Shown: positions 1 through 8,731, counted from the stretch's first letter. The stretch: DNA of 64,000 nucleotides from Tenggerimyces flavus (GCF_016907715.1 NZ_JAFBCM010000001.1:4588001-4652000), one strand, 5' to 3'. The notes: a model not told the origin generated them from the letters alone. Program-made: numbers and translations.

Positions 1-1
1 G

Positions 2-1618
2 ATCGGTCTTGTAACGCTGATCGCGGTCGCGTGGCGGTGCTCGCGCGCCACCGTCGAGCGGAGGCGCGCGCTGCAGTGGGTCGCCGCGGCGGCCGTCGCG
101 ATGGCGGCCGCGGACGCGGTGATGGGTGCGCTGCACCTGCTGTTCGGCGCGCCGGTGGAGCTGCTGACCTGGCTCGTCGCCGCGCTCATCCTGCTGCCGC
201 TCGGGGTGCTGCTCGGCGAGCTGCCGCGGACGGCGCGGTACGCGGAGTGGGCACTGATCGAGGCGATCGTCGCGGCGGGCTTGGCGTTCCTCGTCATCGG
301 CGTCTACCTCGTCGTGGTGCTCGGGCTCGGGCGGATGCCGGTCGGCGGCGAGCGCGACATCCTCGCTGCCTCGGTCGTCGCCGCGCTCGTGTCCGCTGTG
401 CTCGCGCTGCCCGCGCGGGTGCGGTTGTCGACGTTCGGCCGTTCACTGTTGCGGCGGACGGAGGCGCCGCCGGAGGAGGCGTTGGCCTCGTTCGGCGCGC
501 GGATGACCCGCGCGATCCCGTTCGACGAACTGTTGCTGCAGCTCGCCGAGTCGCTGCACGCCACGCTCGGCCCCGCCGGTGCCGAGGTGTGGGTTGGCGG
601 GGACGGAACGCTGAGTCGTACGGTCAGTGTGCCCGACCGGCCAGCCGACCGGATGCAGCTCACCGACCGCGAACGCGTCGTGCTCGGCCGTACGCGCATT
701 GCCGGCTCGAGCTGGCTCACTGTCTGGCTGCCGGCGCTGCTCACCACCCAACCCGTCAACGCGCCGATCCGCGTGGCGCCGGTCGCGCACCTCGGCGAGC
801 TCCTCGGACTGCTCGTGGTGCGCCGGCCAGCGGGCGCGGAGCTGTACGACGAGGACGAGGACCGCGTGCTCGTCGAGCTGGCCCGCCAGGTCGGCCTCGC
901 GCTGCACAACATGCGCCTCGACACCGCGCTGCAGGCCTCGCTCGAGGAGCTCCGCCAACGCAACGAGGAGCTGCAGGCCTCTCGGCTCCGCATCGTCACC
1001 GCCGCCGACAACTCCCGGCGCGAGATCGAACGCAACCTGCACGACGGAGCGCAGCAACACCTCGTCGCGCTGTCTGTCAAGCTCGGGTTGGCAGGGCAGC
1101 TGCTCGATGAGGATCGCGCGGCCGTGCTCGAGCTGCTGGAGGAGCTGCGTACCGACGTTCAGGCCACGATCGCGACACTCCGTGAGCTAGCTCACGGAAT
1201 CTACCCGCCGTTGTTGCGCAATCATGGACTGGAACAAGCGTTGCGAGCGGTGACGCGGCGGGCGGCCCTTCCCTGTGCCGTCACGGTGGAACTGCCCGGG
1301 CGCTACCCCGAGGAGGTCGAGGCGGCCGTGTACTTCTGTTGTCTGGAGGCGATCCAGAACGCGGGCAAGCACGCCGGCCCTGAGGCGTCGATCACCGTGC
1401 AGATCACCGCGGACGCGTCCACGTTGCGGTTCGCGGTGGGTGACAATGGTCACGGTTTCGAGACCGCCGGCACTCTGTCCGGCGCGGGCTTCGTCAACAT
1501 GGCCGACCGGCTCGGCGCGATCGGCGGGCAGTTGAGCGTGGAGTCGACGGTCGGTTCGGGGACCTGCGTACGCGGCGAGATTCCCGCTGTCTCGGTTGCG
1601 CCGGCGGTGTCGGCATGA
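2..1618 (+). CDS. Sensor histidine kinase, NarL/DesK type (5' end outside window)
   Basis: The reading frame is open to the left edge, so the N-terminus is missing. The visible part starts with hydrophobic membrane segments (about 122-220, 245-320, 355-415), followed by a GAF-like region (about 500-935) and a HisKA_3 dimerisation helix carrying ERNLHDGAQQ, whose His codon at 1040-1042 is the expected phosphoacceptor. The ATPase domain shows an N-box (EAIQNAGKHA, near 1350) and G1 box (DNGHGFE, near 1445). This is the layout of kinases that phosphorylate LuxR-type regulators; the regulator at 3563 is the likely partner (inference). The stop overlaps the next start as ATGA. The signal sensed cannot be read from the sequence. 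Confidence 0.9.
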   Translation: MGLVTLIAVAWRCSRATVERRRALQWVAAAAVAMAAADAVMGALHLLFGAPVELLTWLVAALILLPLGVLLGELPRTARYAEWALIEAIVAAGLAFLVIGVYLVVVLGLGRMPVGGERDILAASVVAALVSAVLALPARVRLSTFGRSLLRRTEAPPEEALASFGARMTRAIPFDELLLQLAESLHATLGPAGAEVWVGGDGTLSRTVSVPDRPADRMQLTDRERVVLGRTRIAGSSWLTVWLPALLTTQPVNAPIRVAPVAHLGELLGLLVVRRPAGAELYDEDEDRVLVELARQVGLALHNMRLDTALQASLEELRQRNEELQASRLRIVTAADNSRREIERNLHDGAQQHLVALSVKLGLAGQLLDEDRAAVLELLEELRTDVQATIATLRELAHGIYPPLLRNHGLEQALRAVTRRAALPCAVTVELPGRYPEEVEAAVYFCCLEAIQNAGKHAGPEASITVQITADASTLRFAVGDNGHGFETAGTLSGAGFVNMADRLGAIGGQLSVESTVGSGTCVRGEIPAVSVAPAVSA

Positions 1619-3075
1619 CGGCTGCTACGCGGCCGGACGGGTTCGACGCGGTCGTCGTCGGGGCCGGGCCGAACGGGTTGGTCGCCGCGGTCGTTCTCGC
1701 GGAGGCGGGCGCCCGGGTCCTGCTGGTCGAGGGCGCGGACCGGTGGGGCGGCGGACTGCGTACGGAATCCCTCACGCTGCCTGGCTTCCTGCACGACCCG
1801 TGCGCGACCGTACTGCCGACGACGCTGGCGTCGAAGGCGTTCCGGGCGCTCGACGTGTCCAAGGACGGCGTGGAGTTCGCGCATCCGCCCATCGGCGCGG
1901 CGCATCCGCTGGACGGTCAGCCCGCCGTGCTCGTACGGCGTTCGCTCGAGGAGACGTCTGCCGACCTGGGGGAGGACGGGCAGGCCTGGCGCGCGACGAT
2001 CGGCGCGACCGCCCGCGCCGGCTCGCGGCTCGTGGACACGCTGTTCTCGCCGCTCTCGATCCCGCCGCGGGCGCCGTTCGCCGGTGCGCGGTACGCCGCG
2101 CTGGGGCTGCTCCCGGCGACCGTCGTGGGTCCGCGGGTGTTCCGTACCGAGGGTGCGCGTGCTGCGTTCGCCGGCATGGCCGCGCACTCGATGCTGTCGT
2201 TGCGCGAGCCGCTCACGGCGGGGTACGGGATGCTGCTCGGCTCGCTGGTGCACTCGGTCGGGTGGCCGGTGGTGCGGGGCGGCTCGCAGGTCCTGGCCGA
2301 CGCGTTGGTGGCGCGGGTGGAGAAGGCGGGCGGCGAGGTGGTGACCGGGCAGCCGGTGCGTTCCCTCGACGACCTGCCGCCGGCAGCGGCGGTGCTGCTC
2401 GACCTGACGCCCCGGCAGGTGCTCGCGGTGGGCGGCGACCGGCTGCCGGCGGGCTATCGGCGGCGGCTGGCGAAGTACCGCTACGGGCCGGGAGTGTTCA
2501 AGCTGGACTGGGCTTTGTCCGGGCCGATGCCGTGGACCGACCCTCGGGTGGCCTCGGCGGGAACGGTGCATCTCGGCGGGACGCTGGACGAGATCGCGCT
2601 GAGCGAGGCCGAGGTCGCCGCCGGTCGGCACCCCGAGCGGCCGTTCGTGCTGGTCGTGCAGGCGACGGCCGCGGATCCGTCGCGGGCACCGGCCGGACAG
2701 CACACGTTGTGGGCGTACTGCCACGTGCCGAACGGTTCGACGGTCGACATGACCGACGCGATCGAGGCGCAGCTCACGCGCTACGCGCCGGGGTGGAAGG
2801 ACCTCGTTCTCGCGCGGCACTCGCGCGGGCCGGCCGAGCTCGAGGCGCACAACGCGAACCTGGTCGGCGGCGACATCGGCGGCGGCCTGGCGTCGATCGG
2901 TCAGTTCTTCGGGCGGCCGACGTACGGCCTGACGCCCTGGAAGACCCCGGTGCCAGGGCTGTATCTGTGCTCGGCCTCGACGCCGCCGGGGGCTGCCGTG
3001 CACGGGATGGGCGGCTGGCACGCCGCCCGGCTGGCGCTCAAGCGGGTTGGAGCTCGCGCAGCAGTGCGAGCGTGA
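1615..3075 (+). CDS. NAD(P)/FAD-dependent oxidoreductase, phytoene desaturase-like
   Basis: A 486-aa protein with an N-terminal Rossmann FAD motif (GAGPNGLVAA, residues about 13-22) and the acidic end of the second strand (LLVEGADRWGGG). The C-terminus has the flavin-contact segment GLYLCSASTPPGAAVHGMGG. Length and both motifs fit the CrtI/phytoene-dehydrogenase-like superfamily. No carotenoid genes lie nearby, so the substrate is unknown and a carotenoid role should not be assumed. It is translationally coupled to the histidine kinase through ATGA. Its last 38 bases overlap, tail to tail, with the receiver gene on the other strand. Confidence 0.85.
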   Translation: MTAATRPDGFDAVVVGAGPNGLVAAVVLAEAGARVLLVEGADRWGGGLRTESLTLPGFLHDPCATVLPTTLASKAFRALDVSKDGVEFAHPPIGAAHPLDGQPAVLVRRSLEETSADLGEDGQAWRATIGATARAGSRLVDTLFSPLSIPPRAPFAGARYAALGLLPATVVGPRVFRTEGARAAFAGMAAHSMLSLREPLTAGYGMLLGSLVHSVGWPVVRGGSQVLADALVARVEKAGGEVVTGQPVRSLDDLPPAAAVLLDLTPRQVLAVGGDRLPAGYRRRLAKYRYGPGVFKLDWALSGPMPWTDPRVASAGTVHLGGTLDEIALSEAEVAAGRHPERPFVLVVQATAADPSRAPAGQHTLWAYCHVPNGSTVDMTDAIEAQLTRYAPGWKDLVLARHSRGPAELEAHNANLVGGDIGGGLASIGQFFGRPTYGLTPWKTPVPGLYLCSASTPPGAAVHGMGGWHAARLALKRVGARAAVRA

Positions 3076-3415
3076 GGGCGTCCTTGCGGACGTACGCCTT
3101 CGCCCCGCAGGTGCGGGCGTCGGGCGGGAGGTCGTCGTCGGCGTACGTCGACAGCAGGATCACCTGCGTCTCCGGTGCCGCCGCGAGGATGCGGCGGGTC
3201 GCCTCGATGCCGCTGATGCCAGGCAGGTTGATGTCCATGAGGACCAGACCGGGGCGCGTCGCCGCGGCCGCCTCGACCGCTTCCTCTCCAGAGGCCGCTT
3301 CGCCGACCACCTGCCATCCGTCCAGCCGGCGTACGAGCGTCCGCGCGACCATCCGGAACGGCGCCTGGTCATCGACGATGAGCACCTCGACCGTCGATGT
3401 CATCGCCACTGCCAT
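3038..3415 (-). CDS. Stand-alone response-regulator receiver protein
   Basis: A 125-aa protein that is only a receiver domain. The acidic pair is in LIVDDQAPFR, the phosphoacceptor Asp in LVLMDINLPG, the switch Thr in LLSTYA and the conserved Lys in YVRKDAL. No output domain follows, as in CheY-like single-domain regulators that work by protein contact or as phosphate sinks. ATG 3415 is chosen; an internal ATG at 3403 is an alternative. It is divergent from the NarL-type regulator at 3563 and overlaps the end of the oxidoreductase gene, so it probably belongs to the same signalling set (inference). Confidence 0.85.
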   Translation of the reverse strand: MAVAMTSTVEVLIVDDQAPFRMVARTLVRRLDGWQVVGEAASGEEAVEAAAATRPGLVLMDINLPGISGIEATRRILAAAPETQVILLSTYADDDLPPDARTCGAKAYVRKDALTLALLRELQPA

Positions 3416-3562
3416 CGTCCTACCCTTCGTGTTTCCCCCCGTCTGGGTCCGATTCCAGGATCCTGCTTGGGGTCGATCTGCCCAAGGGCTGCAGGCCGGT
3501 CGCTTACCGGGGTGCTAGCACTACCTGCTCGCCCGAACCGTGCGAACCGTACTCTTTCGTCT

Positions 3563-4225
3563 GTGACCGTACGGATCGTCGTCGCCGAGGACTCCCTCCT
3601 GGTACGCGAGGGCATCGGCAGGCTGCTCGACAGCCAGCCCGACTTCGAGGTCGTCGCCCTGTGCGCCGACCTGCCGGAGCTGCTCGCCGCCGTCCCGGAG
3701 CAGGAGCCCGACGTGGTGGTGACCGACGTACGGATGCCACCCACGAACACCGACGAGGGGATCCAGGCGGCGACCCAGCTGCGGACGACGCACCCGTCGG
3801 TCGGCGTCGTCGTGCTCTCGCAGTACGCCGAGCCCGGGTACGCGACCCCGCTGCTCGCCGCGGGCAGTGGGGGACGGGCGTACCTGCTCAAGGAGCGCGT
3901 GTCGGACCCGGCGCAGCTGGCGTCCGCCGTTCGTACGGTCGTCGCCGGTGGCTCGGTGATCGACCCGGTCGTGGTCGAGGCGCTCGTCGCGGACTCCCGG
4001 CAGGCCCGGCCGACGCCGATGGACGCGCTCTCGCCGCGGGAACGCGAGGTGCTCGCGGGCATCGCGGAGGGCAAGAGCAACGCGGCCGTGGCGGCGGGGC
4101 TGTTCCTGTCGGAGCGGGCGGTCGAGAAGCACATCAACGCTCTGTTCGGCAAGCTCGGCCTGGCGCCGGAGCGGGACGTGAACCGCCGCGTGATGGCGGT
4201 GCTGCTCTACCTCTCGGACCGCTGA
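3563..4225 (+). CDS. NarL/FixJ-family DNA-binding response regulator
   Basis: A 220-aa protein: receiver domain (VVAEDSLLVREG at the N-terminus, phosphoacceptor Asp in VVVTDVRMPP, Lys in YLLKERV) followed by a LuxR helix-turn-helix (LSPREREVLAGIAEGKSNAA, then SERAVEKHINALFGKLGL). The frame is open further upstream, but the receiver begins at GTG 3563 (VTVRIVVAED), so that start is used. It is the expected transcriptional output of the HisKA_3 kinase at the left edge. The target genes are not evident. Confidence 0.9.
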   Translation: MTVRIVVAEDSLLVREGIGRLLDSQPDFEVVALCADLPELLAAVPEQEPDVVVTDVRMPPTNTDEGIQAATQLRTTHPSVGVVVLSQYAEPGYATPLLAAGSGGRAYLLKERVSDPAQLASAVRTVVAGGSVIDPVVVEALVADSRQARPTPMDALSPREREVLAGIAEGKSNAAVAAGLFLSERAVEKHINALFGKLGLAPERDVNRRVMAVLLYLSDR

Positions 4226-4243
4226 GGCTGCGACCATCAATGG

Positions 4244-4726
4244 CTAGTCGTTGTCGCTGTGGCAGGCCATGTCGATGACGACGCAGGTGGCCAGGATCAG
4301 GACGGGGTCCTCGCCGTCGGCGATGTCGACGCCGTAGCTGTCGCTGAACGAGAAGTACTCCTTCGACGCCTGCGCGACCGTCGTCCCGTTGCGGGCGAAC
4401 GTGTACTCCAGCTCGAAGAAGTCGCCCTCCACGCTCAGCCCGTTCGCGTCCGGGCCCTCGATCTCGAAGCTGTGCTTGAAGAACTGCAGCGCCGGCTTGT
4501 GGATCGTGGCGAGGAGTTCGCCGTCGCGGCTGATGTCGTAGGTCTCGGAGAACGAGAAGGCCGGCTTCTTGATGAACGCGAGCTCCCGGCCGGACAGGTC
4601 GTTGAGGGACAGCTCCTTGCCGATCACGAACGCGTGGCAGTCGACGGCGAACGCGTCGTTCCCGGCCTCGTCGGTGATGGTGAAGTCGCCGAACGAGAAG
4701 AACTTCTGCTGCATCTGGAAGCGCAT
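4244..4726 (-). CDS. LURP-one-related (scramblase-like) family protein
   Basis: A 160-aa protein matching the LURP-one-related fold: MRFQMQQKFFSFGDFTI at the start, then alternating beta segments (VDCHAFVIGKELSL, TYDISRDGELLATI, FFKHSFEIEG, GDFFELEYTF, EYFSFSDSYGVDIA) and a hydrophobic end (VLILATCVVIDMAC). The family resembles plasma-membrane phospholipid scramblases and Tubby C-terminal domains; its bacterial role is not established. The start is the ATG at 4726 because the family always begins with this segment. The gene is divergent from the hydrolase at 4781, leaving 54 bp for both promoters. Confidence 0.8.
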   Translation of the reverse strand: MRFQMQQKFFSFGDFTITDEAGNDAFAVDCHAFVIGKELSLNDLSGRELAFIKKPAFSFSETYDISRDGELLATIHKPALQFFKHSFEIEGPDANGLSVEGDFFELEYTFARNGTTVAQASKEYFSFSDSYGVDIADGEDPVLILATCVVIDMACHSDND

Positions 4727-4780
4727 GACGCACAGCCTGCCGGGTTCGGGCGGTTTGCGCGACTGGGAGGATCTGTCCTC

Positions 4781-5554
4781 GTGCGTACTCTCCAGCTTCC
4801 TTCGTTGCCGGCGCGGATCTCGTACGTGGACGTGCCGGGCTCGGTGCCGGCGGTCGTCTACGTCGGCGGGCTGGGCTCGGCGACCACGGCGGTGTTCGCC
4901 GAGACCGTCGCTCATCCGTCGATGCGGCACGGCCGCCGTTCCGTGCTCGTCGACCTGATTGGCTCGGGGTGGAGCGAGAGCTCGTCGGCGTTCGGCGCCA
5001 CGATCGAGGAGCACGCCGACGTGGTCGCTGCCGTGCTGGCCGAGCTGGGGCTGCGGGACGTCGTGCTCGTGGGACACAGCCTGGGCGGCTCGGTGGGGAT
5101 CGCGTTGGCTTCGCGGCGGCCTGACTTGGTCTCGCGGTTGGTCGTCGCCGAGCCGAACCTCGATCCCGGCATCGGCCAGGTCAGCGCGCATATCGCCAAG
5201 CAGGACGAGGCGTTCTTCGTCGAGCGCGGCTTCTCGGCGTTGCTCGCGGCGCTCGAACGCGAGGAGGCCTGGCCGTACCACGCGACCATGCGCCGCTGGG
5301 ATCCGCTGATCCTGCATCGCACCGCGGTGTCGTTGCTGGCCGAGCGTACGCCGACGTTCCGGGAGCAGCTGTGTGCGCTCGAGGTGCCGCGGACGTACGT
5401 ACTCGGCGCGCTGTCGACCGGCGAGGCTCCGGCCGGGCTCGCCGAGGCCGGGGTGCGGATCGTGGTCATCGAGAACGCGGGGCACACGATGATGGACGAC
5501 GACCTCGACGCCTTCGCCGCCGCGGTTGGGGCCGCCGTTTCGGGGACATACTGA
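4781..5554 (+). CDS. Alpha/beta-fold hydrolase
   Basis: A 257-aa alpha/beta hydrolase with a nucleophile elbow GHSLGGS (Ser, about residue 100) and a C-terminal catalytic His in GHTMM. An oxyanion-hole segment (VVYVGGLGSA) precedes it. The catalytic acid is not obvious by eye. GTG 4781 is preferred because a good ribosome-binding site (GGGAGGA, 4765-4771) sits upstream and the homologous region begins there. The substrate cannot be predicted. The next gene starts 4 nt downstream of its stop, so the two are probably co-transcribed. Confidence 0.8.
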   Translation: MRTLQLPSLPARISYVDVPGSVPAVVYVGGLGSATTAVFAETVAHPSMRHGRRSVLVDLIGSGWSESSSAFGATIEEHADVVAAVLAELGLRDVVLVGHSLGGSVGIALASRRPDLVSRLVVAEPNLDPGIGQVSAHIAKQDEAFFVERGFSALLAALEREEAWPYHATMRRWDPLILHRTAVSLLAERTPTFREQLCALEVPRTYVLGALSTGEAPAGLAEAGVRIVVIENAGHTMMDDDLDAFAAAVGAAVSGTY

Positions 5555-5558
5555 GGCG

Positions 5559-6806
5559 ATGGGCCAGGGTATGACGGAGTTCTGGGAGTCGTTGGCGGTC
5601 ACGGGTCCGGGAGGGGTGACGCGGTTCGCGGCGGACCGCCTGGTCGCGCGGGTCGCCCGCGCGAAGGTCGAGACGGACGACGAGGTCGCCCGCGTGGCCG
5701 CACCGATCGTTTCCTTGACGACCCTCGTCTGCAAGGCGGCCGACGCCGATGTCCGCGCCGAGGCGCTGCGGGTGCTCGAGCAGAGGTGGGAGGGGAGCGG
5801 CCTCTCGTTCCAGTCGCTGGTGTTGTTGGGCTTCCGGGAGGCGACCGCGGTCGACCTGCCCGGCCGGCGCCTGTTCAACGTACCGGTGACGGTGACGCGC
5901 TTCGTTGTCCCGCGCGTCGTCGCGTACCTGGCCTGGGCGGCGTCCGAGGGTCACCAGCTGACTGAGCGGTTCGGACCGGTCGCCACGCCGTTCCCCGGAC
6001 ACGAGGTGGGGTACTGGCTCGTCGGCGCGCTGGTGGAGAGCGTCGACGACCAGGCGGTCAGCGACCTCGCCGGCCTGCTGGGTGAGACCGCCGACGTGAC
6101 TCTGCTCGGCCAGCTGGAGTCCCGGCTGGGCGACGCCGTCCTGTCCAAGCGGGACGGGGTGCTGTGGCACGAGGGCGCGCCGACCCGGCTGACCCACGTA
6201 CTGCGGGCCAACCCCCACCTGCCGGTGCGGCGGCAGCCGAAGACGGACGGGACGCTGCGGGACGAGGCGCCGGTCCTCATCGCGCTGTTGCAGGACCGGC
6301 CCGATGCCGTGCGCGCGTTCTTCGGCCCTCAGCACGGTGCTGGTGCGGTGAACGCGTTGATCGCCGGGGCTTCGATGCCGGCGCCGGAGTCGTTCGTCGC
6401 CGCCTGCCGGCAGTCGTTGCGCGAGCTTCCACCCGGCGAGGGCCGCGAGGTCCTGTGCCGCATCGCGCTGGCTGGGGTGTCCGAAGCGTTGTCGGCCGTC
6501 GCGGACGCCGGCTACCTGCCGGCGGAGGAGCGGGACGCGTTGGCGTTCCTGTTCAGTACGTCGCAGTGGGAGGTGTACGACCGCGCCGACCCAACCGGGC
6601 AACTGCTGGGGGAGTACTGCGCGACGTACGCCAAGGACTACTCCGGTCCGTCGTACCGCCGTTGGTTGGAGGAGGCCGCCGAACGGGCCGGCCGCCCCAA
6701 CCCCTGCCCGCCTCCTCCGCCGCCGGTCCGGCATGGCGCGATCGGCAGCTGGCCGACCGACCCCGGCAGCTTCGACGGCGGCGGTGGTTTCGGCGGCGGC
6801 TACTGA
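5559..6806 (+). CDS. Hypothetical protein with Pro-rich and Gly-rich C-terminus
   Basis: A 415-aa soluble, mostly helical protein that I do not recognise. The body is rich in Leu, Ala and Arg with regularly spaced helices, reminiscent of alpha-solenoid proteins. It ends in a polyproline patch (PCPPPPPPV) and a glycine tail (DGGGGFGGGY), a disordered end seen in some secretion-associated or TPM-like proteins. There is no signal peptide or membrane span. The start is ATG 5559; ATG 5571 is equally possible because neither has a clear ribosome-binding site. It follows the hydrolase by 4 nt. Confidence 0.6.
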   Translation: MGQGMTEFWESLAVTGPGGVTRFAADRLVARVARAKVETDDEVARVAAPIVSLTTLVCKAADADVRAEALRVLEQRWEGSGLSFQSLVLLGFREATAVDLPGRRLFNVPVTVTRFVVPRVVAYLAWAASEGHQLTERFGPVATPFPGHEVGYWLVGALVESVDDQAVSDLAGLLGETADVTLLGQLESRLGDAVLSKRDGVLWHEGAPTRLTHVLRANPHLPVRRQPKTDGTLRDEAPVLIALLQDRPDAVRAFFGPQHGAGAVNALIAGASMPAPESFVAACRQSLRELPPGEGREVLCRIALAGVSEALSAVADAGYLPAEERDALAFLFSTSQWEVYDRADPTGQLLGEYCATYAKDYSGPSYRRWLEEAAERAGRPNPCPPPPPPVRHGAIGSWPTDPGSFDGGGGFGGGY

Positions 6807-6809
6807 CGC

Positions 6810-7304
6810 TCAGGCGTCGAGGACCTGGCCGTCGCGCGTTACGACCGGCGGCGTGGAGGACCAGGGGAAGTTGATCCACTTGTCCGTGCGCTTCCAGACG
6901 TACTCGGCCTTGACCTCGCTGATCGTCTTCTCGTAGATCACCGCGCAGCGCGCGTCCGCGACGTGGTCGGCGCAGAAGTCCCTGACCAGCTTGAGGGTCG
7001 CGCCGGTGTCGGCGACGTCGTCGGTGATGAGGACGCGGGCGCCGGAAAGGTCGACGACGTTCGGGACGGGCGGCAGCATGACGGGGAGGGGGAGGCGTTC
7101 TTCCACGCCGGTGTAGAACTCGACGTTCACGACGTGCAGGTTCTTCACGTCCAGCGCGTAGCCGAGGGCGCCGGCGGGGAAGAGCCCGCCTCTGGCGATC
7201 GCGAGCACGATATCGGGCTCGTACCCGCTCGCCGCGATCTGCTCCGCGAGCTCCCTCGTCGCCTTGCCGAACAGCTGCCAGTCGAGCTCTTCGCGTTCTG
7301 CCAT
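6810..7304 (-). CDS. Phosphoribosyltransferase (purine-type)
   Basis: A 164-aa type I phosphoribosyltransferase. The PRPP-binding loop is VLITDDVADTGATL, preceded by the IARGGLFPA loop typical of xanthine/guanine/hypoxanthine salvage enzymes. These enzymes transfer phosphoribose from PRPP to a purine base in the cytoplasm. The frame extends to a TTG at 7364, but ATG 7304 follows a purine-rich GGGGGAG and gives the usual family length. Stop codons of this gene and of the convergent gene at 6806 are only 3 nt apart. The exact base specificity is not readable. Confidence 0.8.
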   Translation of the reverse strand: MAEREELDWQLFGKATRELAEQIAASGYEPDIVLAIARGGLFPAGALGYALDVKNLHVVNVEFYTGVEERLPLPVMLPPVPNVVDLSGARVLITDDVADTGATLKLVRDFCADHVADARCAVIYEKTISEVKAEYVWKRTDKWINFPWSSTPPVVTRDGQVLDA

Positions 7305-7360
7305 CTCCCCCTGCGCCTTTCCCACGACGGGCGATCCCCGGGGACCATCGTGCCGGATGG

Positions 7361-8221
7361 TCAACCGCGGGTGGCGAGCACCTCCTTGACGTACGCGGCG
7401 AGCGGCGTGGTGGGGCGGCCGATCAGCGCGCGCAGGTCGCCGGAGGTGTCGCCCAGCAGGTGGTCGGCGACGGCCTGGTCGGCGGTGAGCAGGTAGCCGA
7501 CGACGGCCTCGGGAACGCCGGCGTCGGCGAGCACCTTGGCGTGGTCTTCTCTGCTGTGGTCCTCGTAGCGGGTCTGCCGGCCGGCTTCGCGGCCGATCGC
7601 CTCGGCGAGGTCTTCGTACGTCCAGGCGGCGTCGCCGGACAGCTCGTAGGTCTTGCCGTGGTGTCCTTCGGTGGTGAGCACCTCCGCCGCGGCTGCGGCG
7701 TAGTCGGCGCGTGCGGCACTCGCGACTTTGCCTCTATGGGCGCTGCCATGCAGTACGCCGGTGGCGGTGACGTTGGCGACGACCTGGGCGTAGTTCTCGT
7801 GGTACCAGCCGTTGCGGAGGAACGTGAACGGCAGCCCGCTCGCGCGGATCAGCTCCTCGGTCGCCTTGTGGTCGGGGGCGACGAACAGCTTGGACGTGTC
7901 GGCCCGTGGGGCGCTGGTGTAGGCGAGGTGCCTGACGTTCGCCTTGGCAGCGGCGTCGACGACTGCTTGGTGCTGCGGGACGCGCTTGCCCGGCTCGCTG
8001 GCTGAGATCAGCAGGACTTTGTCGGCGCTTTCGAGCGCTTGGGCGAGCGTTTCGGGCTGGTCGTAGTCGGCCTTTCGTACGTCGACGCCGAGGTCGGCGA
8101 GGTCCTTGGCGTTCTCCGGGGTGCGGACCGCGCCGCGGATCTGGCTTGCGGGGACTTTGGCGAGGAGGTCCTGGACGACGAGGCGGCCGAGCCCGCCGGT
8201 GGCTCCGGTGACGACGATCAT
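7361..8221 (-). CDS. NAD(P)-binding quinone oxidoreductase, QorB/NmrA-like
   Basis: A 286-aa atypical short-chain dehydrogenase. It begins MIVVTGATGGLGRLV (Gly-rich nucleotide loop) and has the NmrA/QOR2 core (VRKADYDQPETL, FLRNGWYHENY). It lacks the YxxxK catalytic pair of classical SDRs, as in NAD(P)H:quinone oxidoreductase 2. ATG 8221 is supported by AGGA 7 nt upstream. It is divergent from an HxlR regulator, an arrangement common for redox or aldehyde-stress control; an inverted repeat lies between them (8265-8303). Confidence 0.85.
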   Translation of the reverse strand: MIVVTGATGGLGRLVVQDLLAKVPASQIRGAVRTPENAKDLADLGVDVRKADYDQPETLAQALESADKVLLISASEPGKRVPQHQAVVDAAAKANVRHLAYTSAPRADTSKLFVAPDHKATEELIRASGLPFTFLRNGWYHENYAQVVANVTATGVLHGSAHRGKVASAARADYAAAAAEVLTTEGHHGKTYELSGDAAWTYEDLAEAIGREAGRQTRYEDHSREDHAKVLADAGVPEAVVGYLLTADQAVADHLLGDTSGDLRALIGRPTTPLAAYVKEVLATRG

Positions 8222-8264
8222 GGGCAGTCCTTGGGTTGGCTGGGGTTCGCTTACCGCGAGCATT

Positions 8265-8303
8265 GCACTAACTATTCGAAAGTGCCAACCGTTGGGTTAG
8301 TGC
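8265..8303. promoter_or_regulatory. Inverted-repeat operator between qorB-like gene and HxlR gene
   Basis: GCACTAAC (8265-8272) and its exact reverse complement GTTAGTGC (8296-8303) are separated by 23 bp; a second small palindrome CCAAC-C-GTTGG lies inside at 8285-8295. The site sits between the divergent starts at 8221 and 8327. HxlR-family dimers usually bind such sites and control the divergent neighbour. The sequence symmetry is seen; the binding is inferred. Confidence 0.55.
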
Positions 8304-8326
8304 TGCGGGTTGGTACAGTGGTGGCT

Positions 8327-8731
8327 ATGCCGTACGACGACGCCGCCTTGCACGAACAGGTCCTCGCCGACGTGTTCGCCCGCGGCTGCCCGTCGCGGGA
8401 CGTACTGGAACACATCACCGGCCGCTGGGGAATCCTGGCGCTCGCCGCCCTCGCGTCGGGCCCGGCGCGCTTCAATGCGTTGCGGCGGCGGGTCGACGGG
8501 GTGAGCGAGAAGATGCTGGCCCAGACCTTGCAGGCGTTGGAACGCGACGGCTTCGTCCGCCGCGACGAGCAGTCGACGATCCCGCCGCGCGTGGAGTACA
8601 GCCTCACCCCACGCGGCGAGCGAACGACGAAGCTCCTGCTGGCGCTGATCGGCCAGGTCGAGGACGACCTCCCGGAAGCGACCGAGTCCCAACGCCGCTA
8701 CGACGAAGCCAAATCCGCCCGCATCGGCTAG
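8327..8731 (+). CDS. HxlR-family winged-helix transcriptional regulator
   Basis: A 134-aa HxlR (MarR-like) regulator: CPSRDVLEHITGRWGILALAAL is the family signature with its single conserved Cys, followed by the recognition helix (SEKMLAQTLQALERDGFVRR) and wing (VEYSLTPRGE). In relatives the Cys senses aldehydes, quinones or thiol oxidation. It probably represses the divergent quinone oxidoreductase and itself. The frame is open upstream to 8039, but homology begins just after ATG 8327. Confidence 0.88.
   Translation: MPYDDAALHEQVLADVFARGCPSRDVLEHITGRWGILALAALASGPARFNALRRRVDGVSEKMLAQTLQALERDGFVRRDEQSTIPPRVEYSLTPRGERTTKLLLALIGQVEDDLPEATESQRRYDEAKSARIG

Noticed and set aside
1450-3021. 523-aa minus-strand open frame
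   Set aside because: Antisense to the FAD oxidoreductase, rich in His, Arg and Pro, without start signals or motifs.
7305-7364. N-terminal extension of the phosphoribosyltransferase to TTG 7364
   Set aside because: TTG start, no family similarity in the added 20 residues, and a better ATG at 7304 with a purine-rich upstream.
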